This document shows, in pieces, positions 54,409 to 64,000 of a DNA stretch of 64,000 bases (positions are counted from its first letter, which is position 1; every line of letters begins with the position of its first letter). This DNA comes from Phellopilus nigrolimitatus (taxonomy: Eukaryota; Basidiomycota; Agaricomycetes; Hymenochaetales; Hymenochaetaceae), in assembly GCA_021029095.1 (NCBI GenBank), contig JAJOHG010000027.1, positions 1-64,000 of the forward strand, read 5' to 3'. Made by a program: the position numbers and the translations under genes. The notes beneath the pieces are model-generated. The model searched no databases. It was given only the letters and a program-made list of their open reading frames with translations, and was not told where the DNA came from.

Positions 54409-56034
54409 ATGGAAGGAAATGGTGACGAGGACACGCTCGTGCGTCGACGCTCGCGACGCAGCACGGCCGGAAACTGGTGCGTGCGTTCATCACTCGCAAG
54501 TCTGGCTCATTTATTGTAAATAACTTGTGCTCGTACAGGATGGAGGCCGCCCTCGCCGAGTTCGCCTCTCAAAATGCCGAGCCCGAGGTGTTGGATGATG
54601 ACAACGATTTTGTCGGTCCAGATGGCAAGTCCTACGTCTCATTCTATATGTGAGAGAAAGACTTCTCACGTTTGCGACTGGCAGACGAAGTCGAGGTCTT
54701 TGACTCCGACTTTCAGAGCACCGATGACGAGGCGATACAAGAGGATGAGGCTGCGGGCGAGAAGGAAGTCGTAGAGGAGGAGAAACAGGCGCGCAGGGTA
54801 ATTCACTCCTTCTAAGTCCGTCCTCTTGGCAATTAATGGAGTATTTACAGTCAGCGCGGCATCGCGCCGTCAAAGCTATAGAGATGTCCACAGCGCGCCA
54901 GACTACTATGTCAGGCGCGGGGTCCAAGAAATCTGTTTCTACCGCGAAGACGGCGCCGAAGCGGAAGCCTGTGCGTGGAGGGCGGCGCGTTTCTGTGGGC
55001 GTCGCCATCGACGCGGAGACGGGCAAGGTCGTTGAGACATCATCAAAGCGCATGAGTCGTCGGAAGAGCACGATTCTCAGTTCGCAAAATCTGCATTCGC
55101 GCCTGAAGGATGCGGAGGTGCGGAAGGTGCGGCGTCATTCCGGCTTCTCTTTCTTTCCCGCCCCTGGTATGTAACATTTGTTTCCAGGCCGCAATGCCGA
55201 AGCGCACAAAGGAAATCGTGCACACGTACACGCAGGCGGAGCTTATCGCTCGTGCACTCGACACGGAGGAGGGCAACATCATTGAACACCGTGACTATCT
55301 CAAGCAGGAGGAAGAGAAGCGGGCGCGTGCGCGCGTCGTGCGCAAGTCACTTGCGGGTCCCGTCCTCCGCTGGGTCAGCCGCACCGAAGAAGAGAAGGTG
55401 CAGGTTGAATCTTTGAACCCAAGCCCGACGATACCGACATCGTACGGCTATGGTCCTTATGGTGGCTACGGTTACCAGGCGAGCACGCCGGGCGCGTCGA
55501 CGAGCTACGCGACGTACCAGCCTTATGGCGCTGGATCATTAACAACAAGCTCCTATACTTCAGCGCCTTACACGCTTCCACTTGCCCCACCACAACCTCA
55601 ATATCGCATCGAGAAGGTTAACAAGAACTACCTGGTGCACGAACTTGACCAGCACGAGGGCGTACCGAAGCCTGAATGGGGCGAGACGATGTCGACCGTG
55701 TTTGGCGGGCACGTGAACTGGGCGGAAGTAAAAGTATACTCTGGAAAACATCGGCCTCTTTGTAGGGATCGAAATTTTTTGCTTTTAGTTTATTAAGCTT
55801 ATTTATCTTCTTTTTTTAGCTCGGCCAGTCACGAAGTGTCCCCTGACCGGCCGTCCCGCAATCTACCGCGACCCGCGTTCAGGCGTGCCATTCGCGAATG
55901 TCGGTGCATTCAAGACCTTGACGCACATACTTTCGCACGAGTATATCTGGAACGAGGACCTCAGATGCTACACAACCAACGAGAAGGACATAGATGAAAG
56001 CATGGGCGAGGCGCCAGAGTCTTCGCCAAGATGA
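54409..56034 (+). CDS. SWC2: Swc2/Vps72 (YL1), SWR1 complex subunit
   Basis: Starts MEGNGDEDTLVRRRSRRSTA. The YL1 N-terminal region has acidic segments (EPEVLDDDNDFVGPD, VFDSDFQSTDDEAIQEDEAA), which bind H2A.Z-H2B in this family, and basic PKRKPVRGGRRVSVGVAID. MPKRTKEIVHTYTQAELIAR and ALDTEEGNIIEHRDYLKQEE follow. A Tyr/Gly/Ser-rich spacer precedes the YL1_C domain (YRIEKVNKNYLVHELDQHEG, then after an intron near 55761 CPLTGRPAIYRDPRSGVPFA and LTHILSHEYIWNED). It acts in nuclear H2A.Z deposition. Several short introns, with the last exon ending APESSPR. Confidence 0.92.
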
Positions 56035-56379
56035 TTTGTTTTTTCAAGCCTCTCCTCTCCTCTCCTCTAAGGGTCCTATGTATTATGTGTATGACTGTAT
56101 ATCAATAGTGTATTGTGTGCTCCCACGTATTTTTTTTTTCTTGAGTAAGTGAGGATGACGGAATCAAATGCATACAAATACAGAGTGGCTCCCGAGGCGG
56201 GCGTCAATCAACGCGCGTGCTGCCTGTGCATATGCCAATACGAGCTGCGCGTCTACCATCATGTCTTGTAGTTCTTGCACTGCCGACGTGCAGTCCTTAA
56301 ATGAGGCTATAACACCGCGCTTCCGTCCTCGTCCTTTTTTTCAACGTCGTGGTCGTCGTTCAAGCGGTCCAAGGCGACC
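56035..56379. other. Intergenic region
   Basis: 345 bp with a CTCTCCTCTC run at the presumed SWC2 3' end. The open reading at 56168 has no domain and overlaps the next promoter. Confidence 0.45.
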
Positions 56380-58238
56380 ATGTCTAACCTGACGGCACTA
56401 TGCGCCATTAATTCTACCATAGACCCGAGTTGTGGCTGCCTTGCGTCCGGTGGTGGCCCACAGATGAACACAGACATCAGCGGGCCCGGCGTGCGTATCT
56501 CGTTCTATCTTCAGGCGCTTTTCCTCGGTGAGTGCAATACTCGAGGCGTGCTCGATCGGCATTCACGATGACCAGCTTGCCTTTCTGCGCGTTCGGGCTC
56601 GCTCGATGAAATCACGGGAGCCCTCTATACGCTCGTTGCAACAAATGTCGCCATGGCGGTGACGTCTCTTATCCTTGGCTTCAAAGCTGAGCCTGAAATC
56701 AGCCTTCATGAGTGAGAGCGTCATTTGGGTATACTAAGAACAATTGTTCTGATAATCTCGTTCAGTGCGATCGTTGTTTTCTATCTGCTCTCTCTCTCTT
56801 GGGCATCCGTATTCTTCTCGCTGCCATCATATAATCGATTTATTAAGAGCGACAAGACCCTCAAGTTCCTTTCCATTGTGCAGTCCTATGTCCTTTTCGC
56901 CTTCGCCTTCGCCATACTCAGCACTGCTGAACATTTTGGCCAAACTGCGCCATGCAACCCCCATGCCGTCGTTGTCATATTTCGTCCGTTCAAAGCTATC
57001 CACGCCGGCATCAATGCGGCTTGGGTTCTTGTCGCTATCGTCGTTCTTGTCTATTCGGCTCTTACTATCAGTGACTACATGCCGGTCGCCAAAAAGTGGA
57101 TTAAAAAAATCTGCGAGGCGCGAAAACCAGATCCGACACAGCGCGCTGCTTCGGGCGATCGCTCCCGGGACCTGGGCAATGCAGAGTTGGGAGAGGCCAC
57201 CACGGCGACGGCCGCCGTGCCCTTGGGAATGACGCGAATTGGCGGACCCACAGCGCCCGACGCAGAGGTGCCCAAGGAAGAGGTGAAGACAGAGAAGAAG
57301 TCATCGAAGGAGAAGAAAAAGGGGAAGAGCAACAAGCATGACGGCGATAATAACACTCGGGTGAGCTCGCTGATGTGTTACAGTTTCCTCAGCGCTCAGT
57401 AGAACTTTTATAAACAAGGGAGGGGGGCGAACGGCATACGACCTCGGTATCTCCGGAAACCTCGTCATCGAGATCATCGTGATCATAATTCTCTGGGCCC
57501 TTACCGTCATGAACACGGAACTGCTTATCACCAGGAACAACTTCTCTGGCGGTGACGGCACCAGTTCGGACTCGTGGCAGTTCGGCCAGGTAAGCAATTT
57601 CATCTTAAAGATAAATAATAATAAAAACAGCACGTTCTTCTTACGGACCCTCCCTGTAGATTCTTCCAATGTTTCTCGTTGTCCTCCCGCTCGTCAACAT
57701 GATCAAGGCCTTCCACAAGTACAAACTCCAGCGGCGTGTCCACAGGCGGCGCATGCACAAGAAGCGTGCTCACACCCATGGCACGCGTTCCGGCCGCTCG
57801 CACGCGGGCTTCGGCGACGGTGCGGACGGGGGATTCGGTGGATTCGGTGGCGGCCTTGGCGGTGGGCTCGGTGGCGGGCTCGGCGGCATGCCGTTTAACC
57901 TTTTCGGGGGCTCGCCGTTTGGCATGTCGCGCCCGGACGGCGACTTGCCAACCGCGCGCATTTCAGCGCACTCTATCCATTCTGCACATTCGGTGCCATC
58001 AGTACGTTCGGTGCACTCGTCTCAAAAGGAAGAGAACTCTTCGTCAACATCCTCGTCGCGATCTTCACCTTCTCCGGATCGAGAATACCCGTCTCTAGGC
58101 GAGGACGAGGACAATGACATGTACGCCGGTAAGCCACCTATATCTGCTGATATGTTGAGTATTCTCTAAAGGATTCTCCTGCCAGATGACAACGGCCAGC
58201 ATGACTCTGACCACGACAGTGACGACAAAACATTCTGA
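56380..58238 (+). CDS. Uncharacterised multi-pass membrane protein with Gly-rich and acidic tail
   Basis: Starts MSNLTALCAINSTIDPSCGC. Exons splice through short introns. Membrane segments: VRISFYLQALFL, LVATNVAMAVTSLILGF, AIVVFYLLSLSWASVFFSL, FLSIVQSYVLFAFAFAILST, INAAWVLVAIVVLVYSALTI, NLVIEIIVIIILWALTVMNT and FLVVLPLVNMIKAF. Between the fifth and sixth is a charged loop with KKSSKEKKKGKSNKHDG. The C-terminus has GFGGFGGGLGGGLGGGLGGM, a Ser-rich stretch and an acidic end (DDNGQHDSDHDSDD). It resembles the lineage-specific membrane proteins common in Agaricomycetes. I cannot name a family or function. Confidence 0.75.
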
Positions 58239-58516
58239 TTCTTTTTCGCTAAGGTGCCTCTTATTCTCTCTATACCATCTACTCTTGAATGGATTGCTTT
58301 CTGTGAAATTGTATTGTCGCAGTGCTGTTGTATATTTAGACGCAATGTTTTGGATTTGTTATCATGGATTACATTAATACATGGTATGATCACACAACAA
58401 GAGACTGATAGGAGCCGAGCAGAGGCGATGCGAGACATGAGGCCAAATAACGATCAGAGCGAAGACAGTTGAGCAGCAGAAGGACAAGAAGTTTTTAAAA
58501 GTTGAAGTGCCGTAGC

Positions 58517-61500
58517 CTAGTTCCGTGACTTTGCAAGAGAGGAAGACGAGGAAGAAGCCGAGCCATTGACATTATTACCGAGAGTAGCGCGGAGCACCTG
58601 TGCGATCTCCATCTGAAAGCGCGCAACGTACGCGATGAGCTCTTGGTCTGGGAGCGCAGAGTGGTCAAGGCGCTTGCGTGAGCTGTGTGCGAAGCTGGAT
58701 CGAAAAGGAGAAAATGCAAGTAAGCAAGGAAACTTCCTTGAACTGGACTCCAGGTGAAAGTGAGTGAACGATAAGAAAAGAAAGTCGATTTACTCGTAGC
58801 ATCGCCTTTCGACGTAGGACAACCTGGTTTCCCTCACTGTCCTCTTTACGCGTTGCCTCGAGTTCAGACAGGACGCGTCGCGACTTTGCGGGCCTCTGAC
58901 AGGACGTCGTCTGGCAAGGTCGGCCAGTCGGGCAAGTTCCAGACCTGAACATGTAATCCAAGAACTAACATTAGAAAATAAGAGGAAATCGACAGAAGGG
59001 TCACCGTAGTGGTCAATGTTATCCGGTACGCCATCAATGATTCTTGAGCGAAAGGTAAGTAAGTGAACCTGTGTATAGACTGAATCATACTTGTAATGGA
59101 AAACTAAACCCATACTTGAAGCTGACGGGCGAGATTTCTGCCGAAGACCTCGTTGTTAAAGGATGACTGAAAGTTCAATATTAACTCGATTTTTTACCTG
59201 CACAGACAAATGGAGACTTATGAAATGTGAGTGAAGAAGGAACCTAGAAGGGGATCAAGGTAATTCACTTGACAACAGATGGTTGCCGAGACAGCGAAGT
59301 GGCAACATCACTGAAATGACTGTAGCGCAAACATAAATACAGAGAAAAATGACTGCGACAGAGGACGTACGTGGCGAAGAAAACAAAGGCCTAATAAATA
59401 TAGTAGTCAGTATGGTGCGGTCCAGGAATATTAAATCTGACTTTTATTCTGATCAGGCGTTCGGCGATGGCATGAGAAATGCCCAGTCCCTCTCTCGGAG
59501 ATGTTCCGCGACCAAGTTCGTCGATAAGAATCAAGGAGTCGGTAGTAGACAAGCCTGAGATGCATGTCAGTATATACAGTATAAGCAAAAGTCAGTTCAA
59601 AGGGACGAACCTAGGATCATGGCTGATGATGACATCTCTTCTGCGAACGTACTTAAACTCCGCTCGATATCGTCGTCATTTGAAAGCCTGGTAAGTAGAG
59701 CATCATGAATTCTATTTGAGTGTCATTTAGCATTCTCTTTGGCAAGGTAAGGACAACGGGCTGATCACCTAAAACTTGCGTACTCCGCTGGCACGAAACA
59801 ACCACACATAGCCATAACTGTCAAGAGGCCGGTTTGTCTGAGATATGTGCTTTTCCCTGAGGACACGTTCAGATTATTGGTTAACGAACCGACCAAAAAC
59901 AATTTACCGGACATACTACACAATTAGTATTCAATCAATATCACATCTGACGAATTAGGAGTGTTGGACTCACTTCGGCCCTTGAATGATTTGAAAAGAT
60001 GAAGTGTCACAACAATACACGTCGTTTGGGACCAGTGTCCCAGCAGACTGAACAGTTTCAAGAATAGGATGCCGACCCGCTTTGATGGCCAGAGTCCCAG
60101 TAAACTCTGGCCTCACTAAAAGAGCTTTTAGGTCAATTTATGATATGCTATGAAAAGAAAGATGAACCATAATTATGAACTATCAGGAAAATGTGTCAGA
60201 AAGAGCCATGAAGTATGAAAGCCGAGGCCTACAAATCGAAGCATGGGCAAAAGACCAAAGCATGTCAAGCAATGCTATCTGTGAAGTCTATGTGAGTAGG
60301 ATTCTGCTAATGAATGTTCTCTGACCACATACTGCTTCTGATGCCTTGTACAAAGCTCCGACTTCTACAATGACTTCAGTCACAAGATCTTGGATTATCC
60401 TATACTCAAATCATCAATAAGTGCTATAATTGTGTAGAATGACTATCTCACCTGCCGCTGAGCAAGAGTGTCTCATCGAGAGCATCCTTCATTCTCGCGT
60501 TTCTCTTTTTCTGTCGGCAAAACACCGTCAGTGACACCTCATGGACACGAAAGTCGATTTCCTACTAGATCAATGCTTTCAAAGAACCACTTCCCTTTTT
60601 TTGCCGTCACGTTCACAAAACCCTTCGGAAGCTCCGTCTTTCCTGCCTCTTCGAGGTCCGCCTTCCTCAGCGTAAACACAAAGCCATGCTCTTGATGCAC
60701 CAGCTGCAGCGGTAAGTCGTGCTCGTCGCACAAGCGCGCGATTCAGCTGGTAGATATCGGCCACGTTCTCTTTATAGGTCTCGCGCGCGACGTCGAGGAG
60801 GCAATTGTAATTGACCTGCAAATATGTTTCTCGAATATCAAAGCTTGTGTTTTGTTGATCAGACGCACCTTAACAGCATATACACGTGCGTTCATGGCGT
60901 TCAATCCTCCACCCTGCACAAAGCTTTGAAAATGACGTAAGCTCAAGCAGAAATCTGCAGACCTTTTGAGACGTCGTGTTCTCATTTAAACTTTGTGCAA
61001 TCAGGTTCTCTATTTTCTCCATTCTCTCGTCGGACAGCATCTGCGGAAGACATCAATACTATAGCATATGGTGAACAGCAGGTCGCTCACGTCGCAGACA
61101 ATTTCCAAGAGCCGCGAGCCGCAGCCTCTCACTGCATCCCGGACCAGCGGAACATTTTTGACGACACTGCGGAGGTGCAGCATCTGTGAAACACGTGAAG
61201 ATGCTGCTTTCGCTCCGTTAGATACTCGGGCTTCCGAAGCTGCCAACTGTTTCAAGATTTAATCAGAAATTGAAGAGATAAGAAGAGATCTGAGCCAATA
61301 CAGAAGAAATGAGTTTGTCCAGGTCGAGTCTATTCACAGTTCGTAATGCGTCCTTAATTGAATTAAATTTATCTTCGGATTGTACGAGCTCTTCAACAGC
61401 GTCCAGCCGGGCATCTATAGCATTATGCGCTGGAAATAGTGCGGTCAGTTTGAACACCACTTATTTAAACAGTGCAGTTACCTGTGATGGGAGCGAGCAG

Positions 61501-62462
61501 GTTTACCCGTAACAATCTTGCGCCCATCGCCGTCCAGGTGTGATTTAATGTTCTACGCACGTACTCTCTTGAGTTCTCAAATTCTAAACTAACATGGGCT
61601 ACAAGACGCACCCAAATAGCGAGTGAGCGGACTTCTTCTTTAGCATGTTCCCCACCAGCTCCAAGTTCCTTGCGCTATCATTGTCGATGAGCATTGTTCC
61701 TTCAACAGGAGTATATCGGATGCGAAGAGAGTGCGCGGCGTAGCGTGTATTGAGCTTCATCTCTGCGTGTTTGAAGAGCGCGCATGCCGCTGAGAGCGTA
61801 TAGTACCTTTACATAGCTTAACTGGGCGTCCGTAAGATGTGTGGAGTCGAAGCACTTACTTGGAGGACACTGCTAGGAGCGTTGCTGCCCTGTCTTCACT
61901 GTCCACGCAGAGTTGGTTTATGAATTGCAGTCCTGATCAAAGTATATCAAAAGTGAGCAGCTGCGATTGAAAGGTGCATCATACCAGCATCTTCGTTCCA
62001 ATACTTTCTTAGTACAGGCTCAATTGGCACACCCAGAAACTCCTCCTGTATGCACTGTACTAGGAGCGACGTGCTCGAAGGATGTTTGGCAGATGACGGG
62101 GCTGAGGTGTCGATATTAGACAGGAAGGTGTCTGGAACGAGCACGAGTGACGGGTAATGGAGGTGCATGTGGTGCAGAGTTTTGACGTAGGTTTGGCAAT
62201 CAGCGAGCTGGCACAAAATAAGCAAAAGCGGACGAGAATTCCATTTAACACTATCTAAAGCACCTGGATCAAGTCAACCTGACCCGTATCTTTGTCAAGC
62301 GCCGCGATCCCGACTTCTCTGCCGACACCACGACCCTCGAGCACGGCGACTACAAAGCTTCCCTCGTGCCGGGACGACGCGGCCGTTAACGGACGTGCTG
62401 TTGCTGGTCGAGACTGTACCTGTCCAGGGACGCGACTGTCCCGTAGTCGGTCTCAGGGTCAT
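58517..62462 (-). CDS. MSH4: Msh4, meiotic MutS homologue
   Basis: Start [20 protein letters not shown] at 62462; stop at 58517. Readable pieces in order: [60 protein letters not shown] (MutS III core), [20 protein letters not shown], [31 protein letters not shown], Walker [15 protein letters not shown] (59850-59985), [14 protein letters not shown], and Walker B/D-loop [20 protein letters not shown] (about 59530). Msh4 pairs with Msh5 to stabilise crossover intermediates and lacks the MutS mismatch-reading domain, which fits. Walker A is built from three exons, with an 8-nt middle exon (59908-59915). Between SNSTS and RHEGSF (about 62370) the frame moves by one, so the N-terminus holds either an error or a mutation. 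More than ten introns; not all resolved. Confidence 0.9.
59908..59915 (-). other. MSH4: 8-nt micro-exon of MSH4 inside Walker A
   Basis: TATGTCCG supplies the last base of Asn, Met, Ser and the first base of Gly in GPNMSGKST. It is flanked by introns 59916-59973 (GTGAGT...GTGTAG) and 59857-59907 (GTAAAT...CTCAG). Both are canonical, and the P-loop cannot be read without it. Confidence 0.85.
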
Positions 62463-62693
62463 GACCGTTGATGAGTTAGGGACGCGCTGATGAAATGTTG
62501 TGCGCTCATCATTTGCCGCGACGAGAATGCGTACAGAGCCCAGCAACTATTCAAGACAAGGTTTGAAGTAAGCGACACGACGACGACTTACACGAACGGC
62601 CGACAAGCATACGTGACGCAAGATTCAAACAGGCTTGTCCGCCCGAATGTCTTCAGATGCATATATATACACCCTTGTCCTCTTACCACCGTC
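62463..62693. promoter_or_regulatory. Divergent MSH4/amidase promoter
   Basis: 231 bp between start codons. ATATATATAC at 62661-62670 lies about 24-33 bp before the amidase ATG and may be its TATA element. Confidence 0.45.
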
Positions 62694-64000
62694 ATGTCTA
62701 CAGACTGGAGAGCTCGCTGCGCAGCCCGTAAAAGGCAGCAGGAAGGAGAGATCCCCGAGGAATGGCGCATCGCCGTCCCTCTTCCAGACCAGCGCAATGT
62801 GCTTGATATTCCTCGCACCTGTGGCTTGCTCACGAACAGGGAGTTGCTCATCACCGAGACTGTGGATGTCGAGTTCATGCTCAGAAAACTCGCCAGTGGA
62901 GACTGGTCCTCTGTTGAAGTCACAACGGCGTTCTACAAGCGTGCGATCATCGCTCACCAACTTGTGCAGCTATGTTTCTTGAGTCAATCTGACTGCATGA
63001 TCTAACTTTAAAATCAGACCTAATTGCTTAACGGAAATTTTCGTCGAGCGTGCTCTTGCCAGAGCTAAGGAAATTGATGACTATCTAGTTAAAACAGGTA
63101 AAACTGTGGGTCCTCTGCACGGACTTCCCATCTCCGTCAAAGATCAGTTCTCCATGAAAGGTTTGGAAACAATTATGGGTGCATCCTGCCAGCTGCATAT
63201 CATGATTCTCCTCCCATTAACAAGGTTGTTCCACGCAGGATATGCATCATGGATAGGATCATATGCAGAGCACGATTCTGTACTCATTGAGATCTTGTAT
63301 GAAAATGGTGCTGTGCCATTTGTACGCACGAACGTTCCCCAGACGCTGGTGGTAAGCTCGAGGAAACTTGAACTCCGTTTAAGACAATATCATCGCAATT
63401 CTGACACTGTGTCAGTGGGGAGAGACATCTAACAATGTCTTTGGCAGAACGACCAACCCTTACAATACCTCTTTGACGCCAGGAGGGTCATCAGGTGGTG
63501 AAGGCGCTTTACTTGCCTTGAAGGGCAGCCCAATCGGCGTCGGTACTGACATCAGCGGGTGAGTAAGACTTTCCGATGATTTTCCCAGTGACTGCATGTA
63601 TAGATGTAGCTCGGTTCGCATACCAAGCGCCTTCTGCTCTCTGTACTCTCTCCGGCCGACGTCCGAGCGCTTCCCATACGGCGGGGCGCTCAACTCGCAG
63701 GACGGGCAGGCCTCGATTCCGTCCGTGCTCGGGCCGATGACAAACTCGCTCGCCGCGGTTCGCGTCTTCACGAAAGCCGTGCTCGACGCGGCGCCGTGGG
63801 ACCGCGACCCGCTCGTCGTGCGCCAACCGTGGAATGAGCGCGCATATGCGCTGGAGGGACACGGTGGACGCGGCGGACGCCTGTGTTTCGCGATTATGTG
63901 GGATAATGAGGTCGTCAAGCCATTTCCACCGCTCGTCCGCGCGATGAAAATGACGAAAGCCGCGCTAGAGGCGGCTGGTCACAAAGGTTGGTATACCACC
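62694..64000 (+). CDS. Amidase-signature enzyme (acetamidase-like), 3' end outside window
   Basis: Starts MSTDWRARCAARKRQQEGEI. LLITETVDVEFMLRKLASGD, then HGLPISVKDQFSMKG with the catalytic Lys, GYASWIGSYAEHDSVLIEIL, NVPQTL/WGETSNNVFGRTTN, and the signature GGSSGGEGALLALKGSPIGV with TDISG. An intron from 63560 with the acceptor at the second TAG (before CTCGGTTCGC) gives TDISGSVRIPSAFC, matching the family's cis-Ser/Ser triad. YSLRPTSERFPYGGALNSQD, VLGPMTNSLAAVRVF and ALEAAGHKGWYTT follow to the window end. It hydrolyses amides, and fungal members use them for nitrogen. At about 63017-63025 (acctaattgc) one base appears extra relative to the expected TNCLTEIF, a possible frameshift or a misjudged splice. 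Confidence 0.88.

Noticed and set aside
1..64000. CRISPR arrays, rRNA genes, bacterial-style operons
   Set aside because: No regularly spaced repeats, no rRNA sequence, and intron-bearing eukaryotic genes throughout.

Overview
The window looks like an Agaricomycete (mushroom-forming basidiomycete) nuclear contig. The genes are GC-rich, compact and split by many GT-AG introns of about 45-75 bp. Homologues include Skt5/Chs4, Dbf2, Yop1, Rpa12, Get2, Swc2 and Msh4. The transposons are typical of fungi: Ty1/copia, chromodomain Ty3/gypsy, hAT and short TA-flanked inverted-repeat elements. No rRNA, CRISPR or prokaryotic operon signal is seen.

Positions 1-35,000 form a transposon-dominated block. 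Its left part (1-11 kb) holds two minus-strand pieces of a copia element, a DUF6699-like ORF, two MITEs (3802-4203 and 10147-10465), and decayed pieces of a Pho80/Pcl-type cyclin and a P5A ATPase, with a perfect 72-bp palindrome between the latter two. A plus-strand copia element (copia-1, 11197 to about 16342) follows. It has a 5' LTR and PBS, a frameshift after gag and a truncated 3' end. Its integrase/RT region is almost identical, in inverted orientation, to positions 1-2095.

The centre is a nest of insertions, each delimited by a target-site duplication (TSD). hAT-2 (16963-34836, TSD CCTCCTAC) carries a captured NADPH-dependent reductase gene with introns. That gene is interrupted by a 191-bp element containing a tRNA-Ile-like sequence (TSD GAGAG) and by copia-2 (17895-34223, TSD ACGTG). 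Copia-2 is in turn interrupted in its integrase by an almost unaged chromodomain gypsy element (20528-27839, TSD CTTAC), and between integrase and RT by hAT-1 (28242-31643, TSD CCGGGGAG). hAT-1 encodes no visible transposase. It carries fragments of four host genes: UBA1 (ubiquitin E1), SEC24, an FCP1-like phosphatase and SMC2. If the two insertions are ignored, the copia-2 polyprotein frame is continuous at about 1492 codons, so it was probably intact when it was hit.

Positions 35,300-64,000 are ordinary host genes, tightly packed in alternating orientation. In order: a SKT5/Chs4-like chitin synthase regulator with a C-terminal CaaX box; a DBF2/Sid2 kinase; an UNC93-like MFS protein; YOP1; a 31-residue membrane micro-ORF; RPA12; an unknown protein; leukotriene A4 hydrolase/aminopeptidase; an AGE2/SMAP-type ArfGAP; GET2; an L51/S25-fold mitoribosomal protein; SWC2/VPS72; an unknown multi-pass membrane protein; MSH4 (with an 8-nt micro-exon inside the Walker A motif); and the 5' part of an amidase that runs off the window. 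They serve unrelated housekeeping functions and do not form a pathway. Several pairs share short divergent promoters (SKT5/DBF2 121 bp, ArfGAP/GET2 208 bp, MSH4/amidase 231 bp).

Exon boundaries were read by eye from splice consensus and family conservation. Those given exactly keep the reading frame. The others are approximate.
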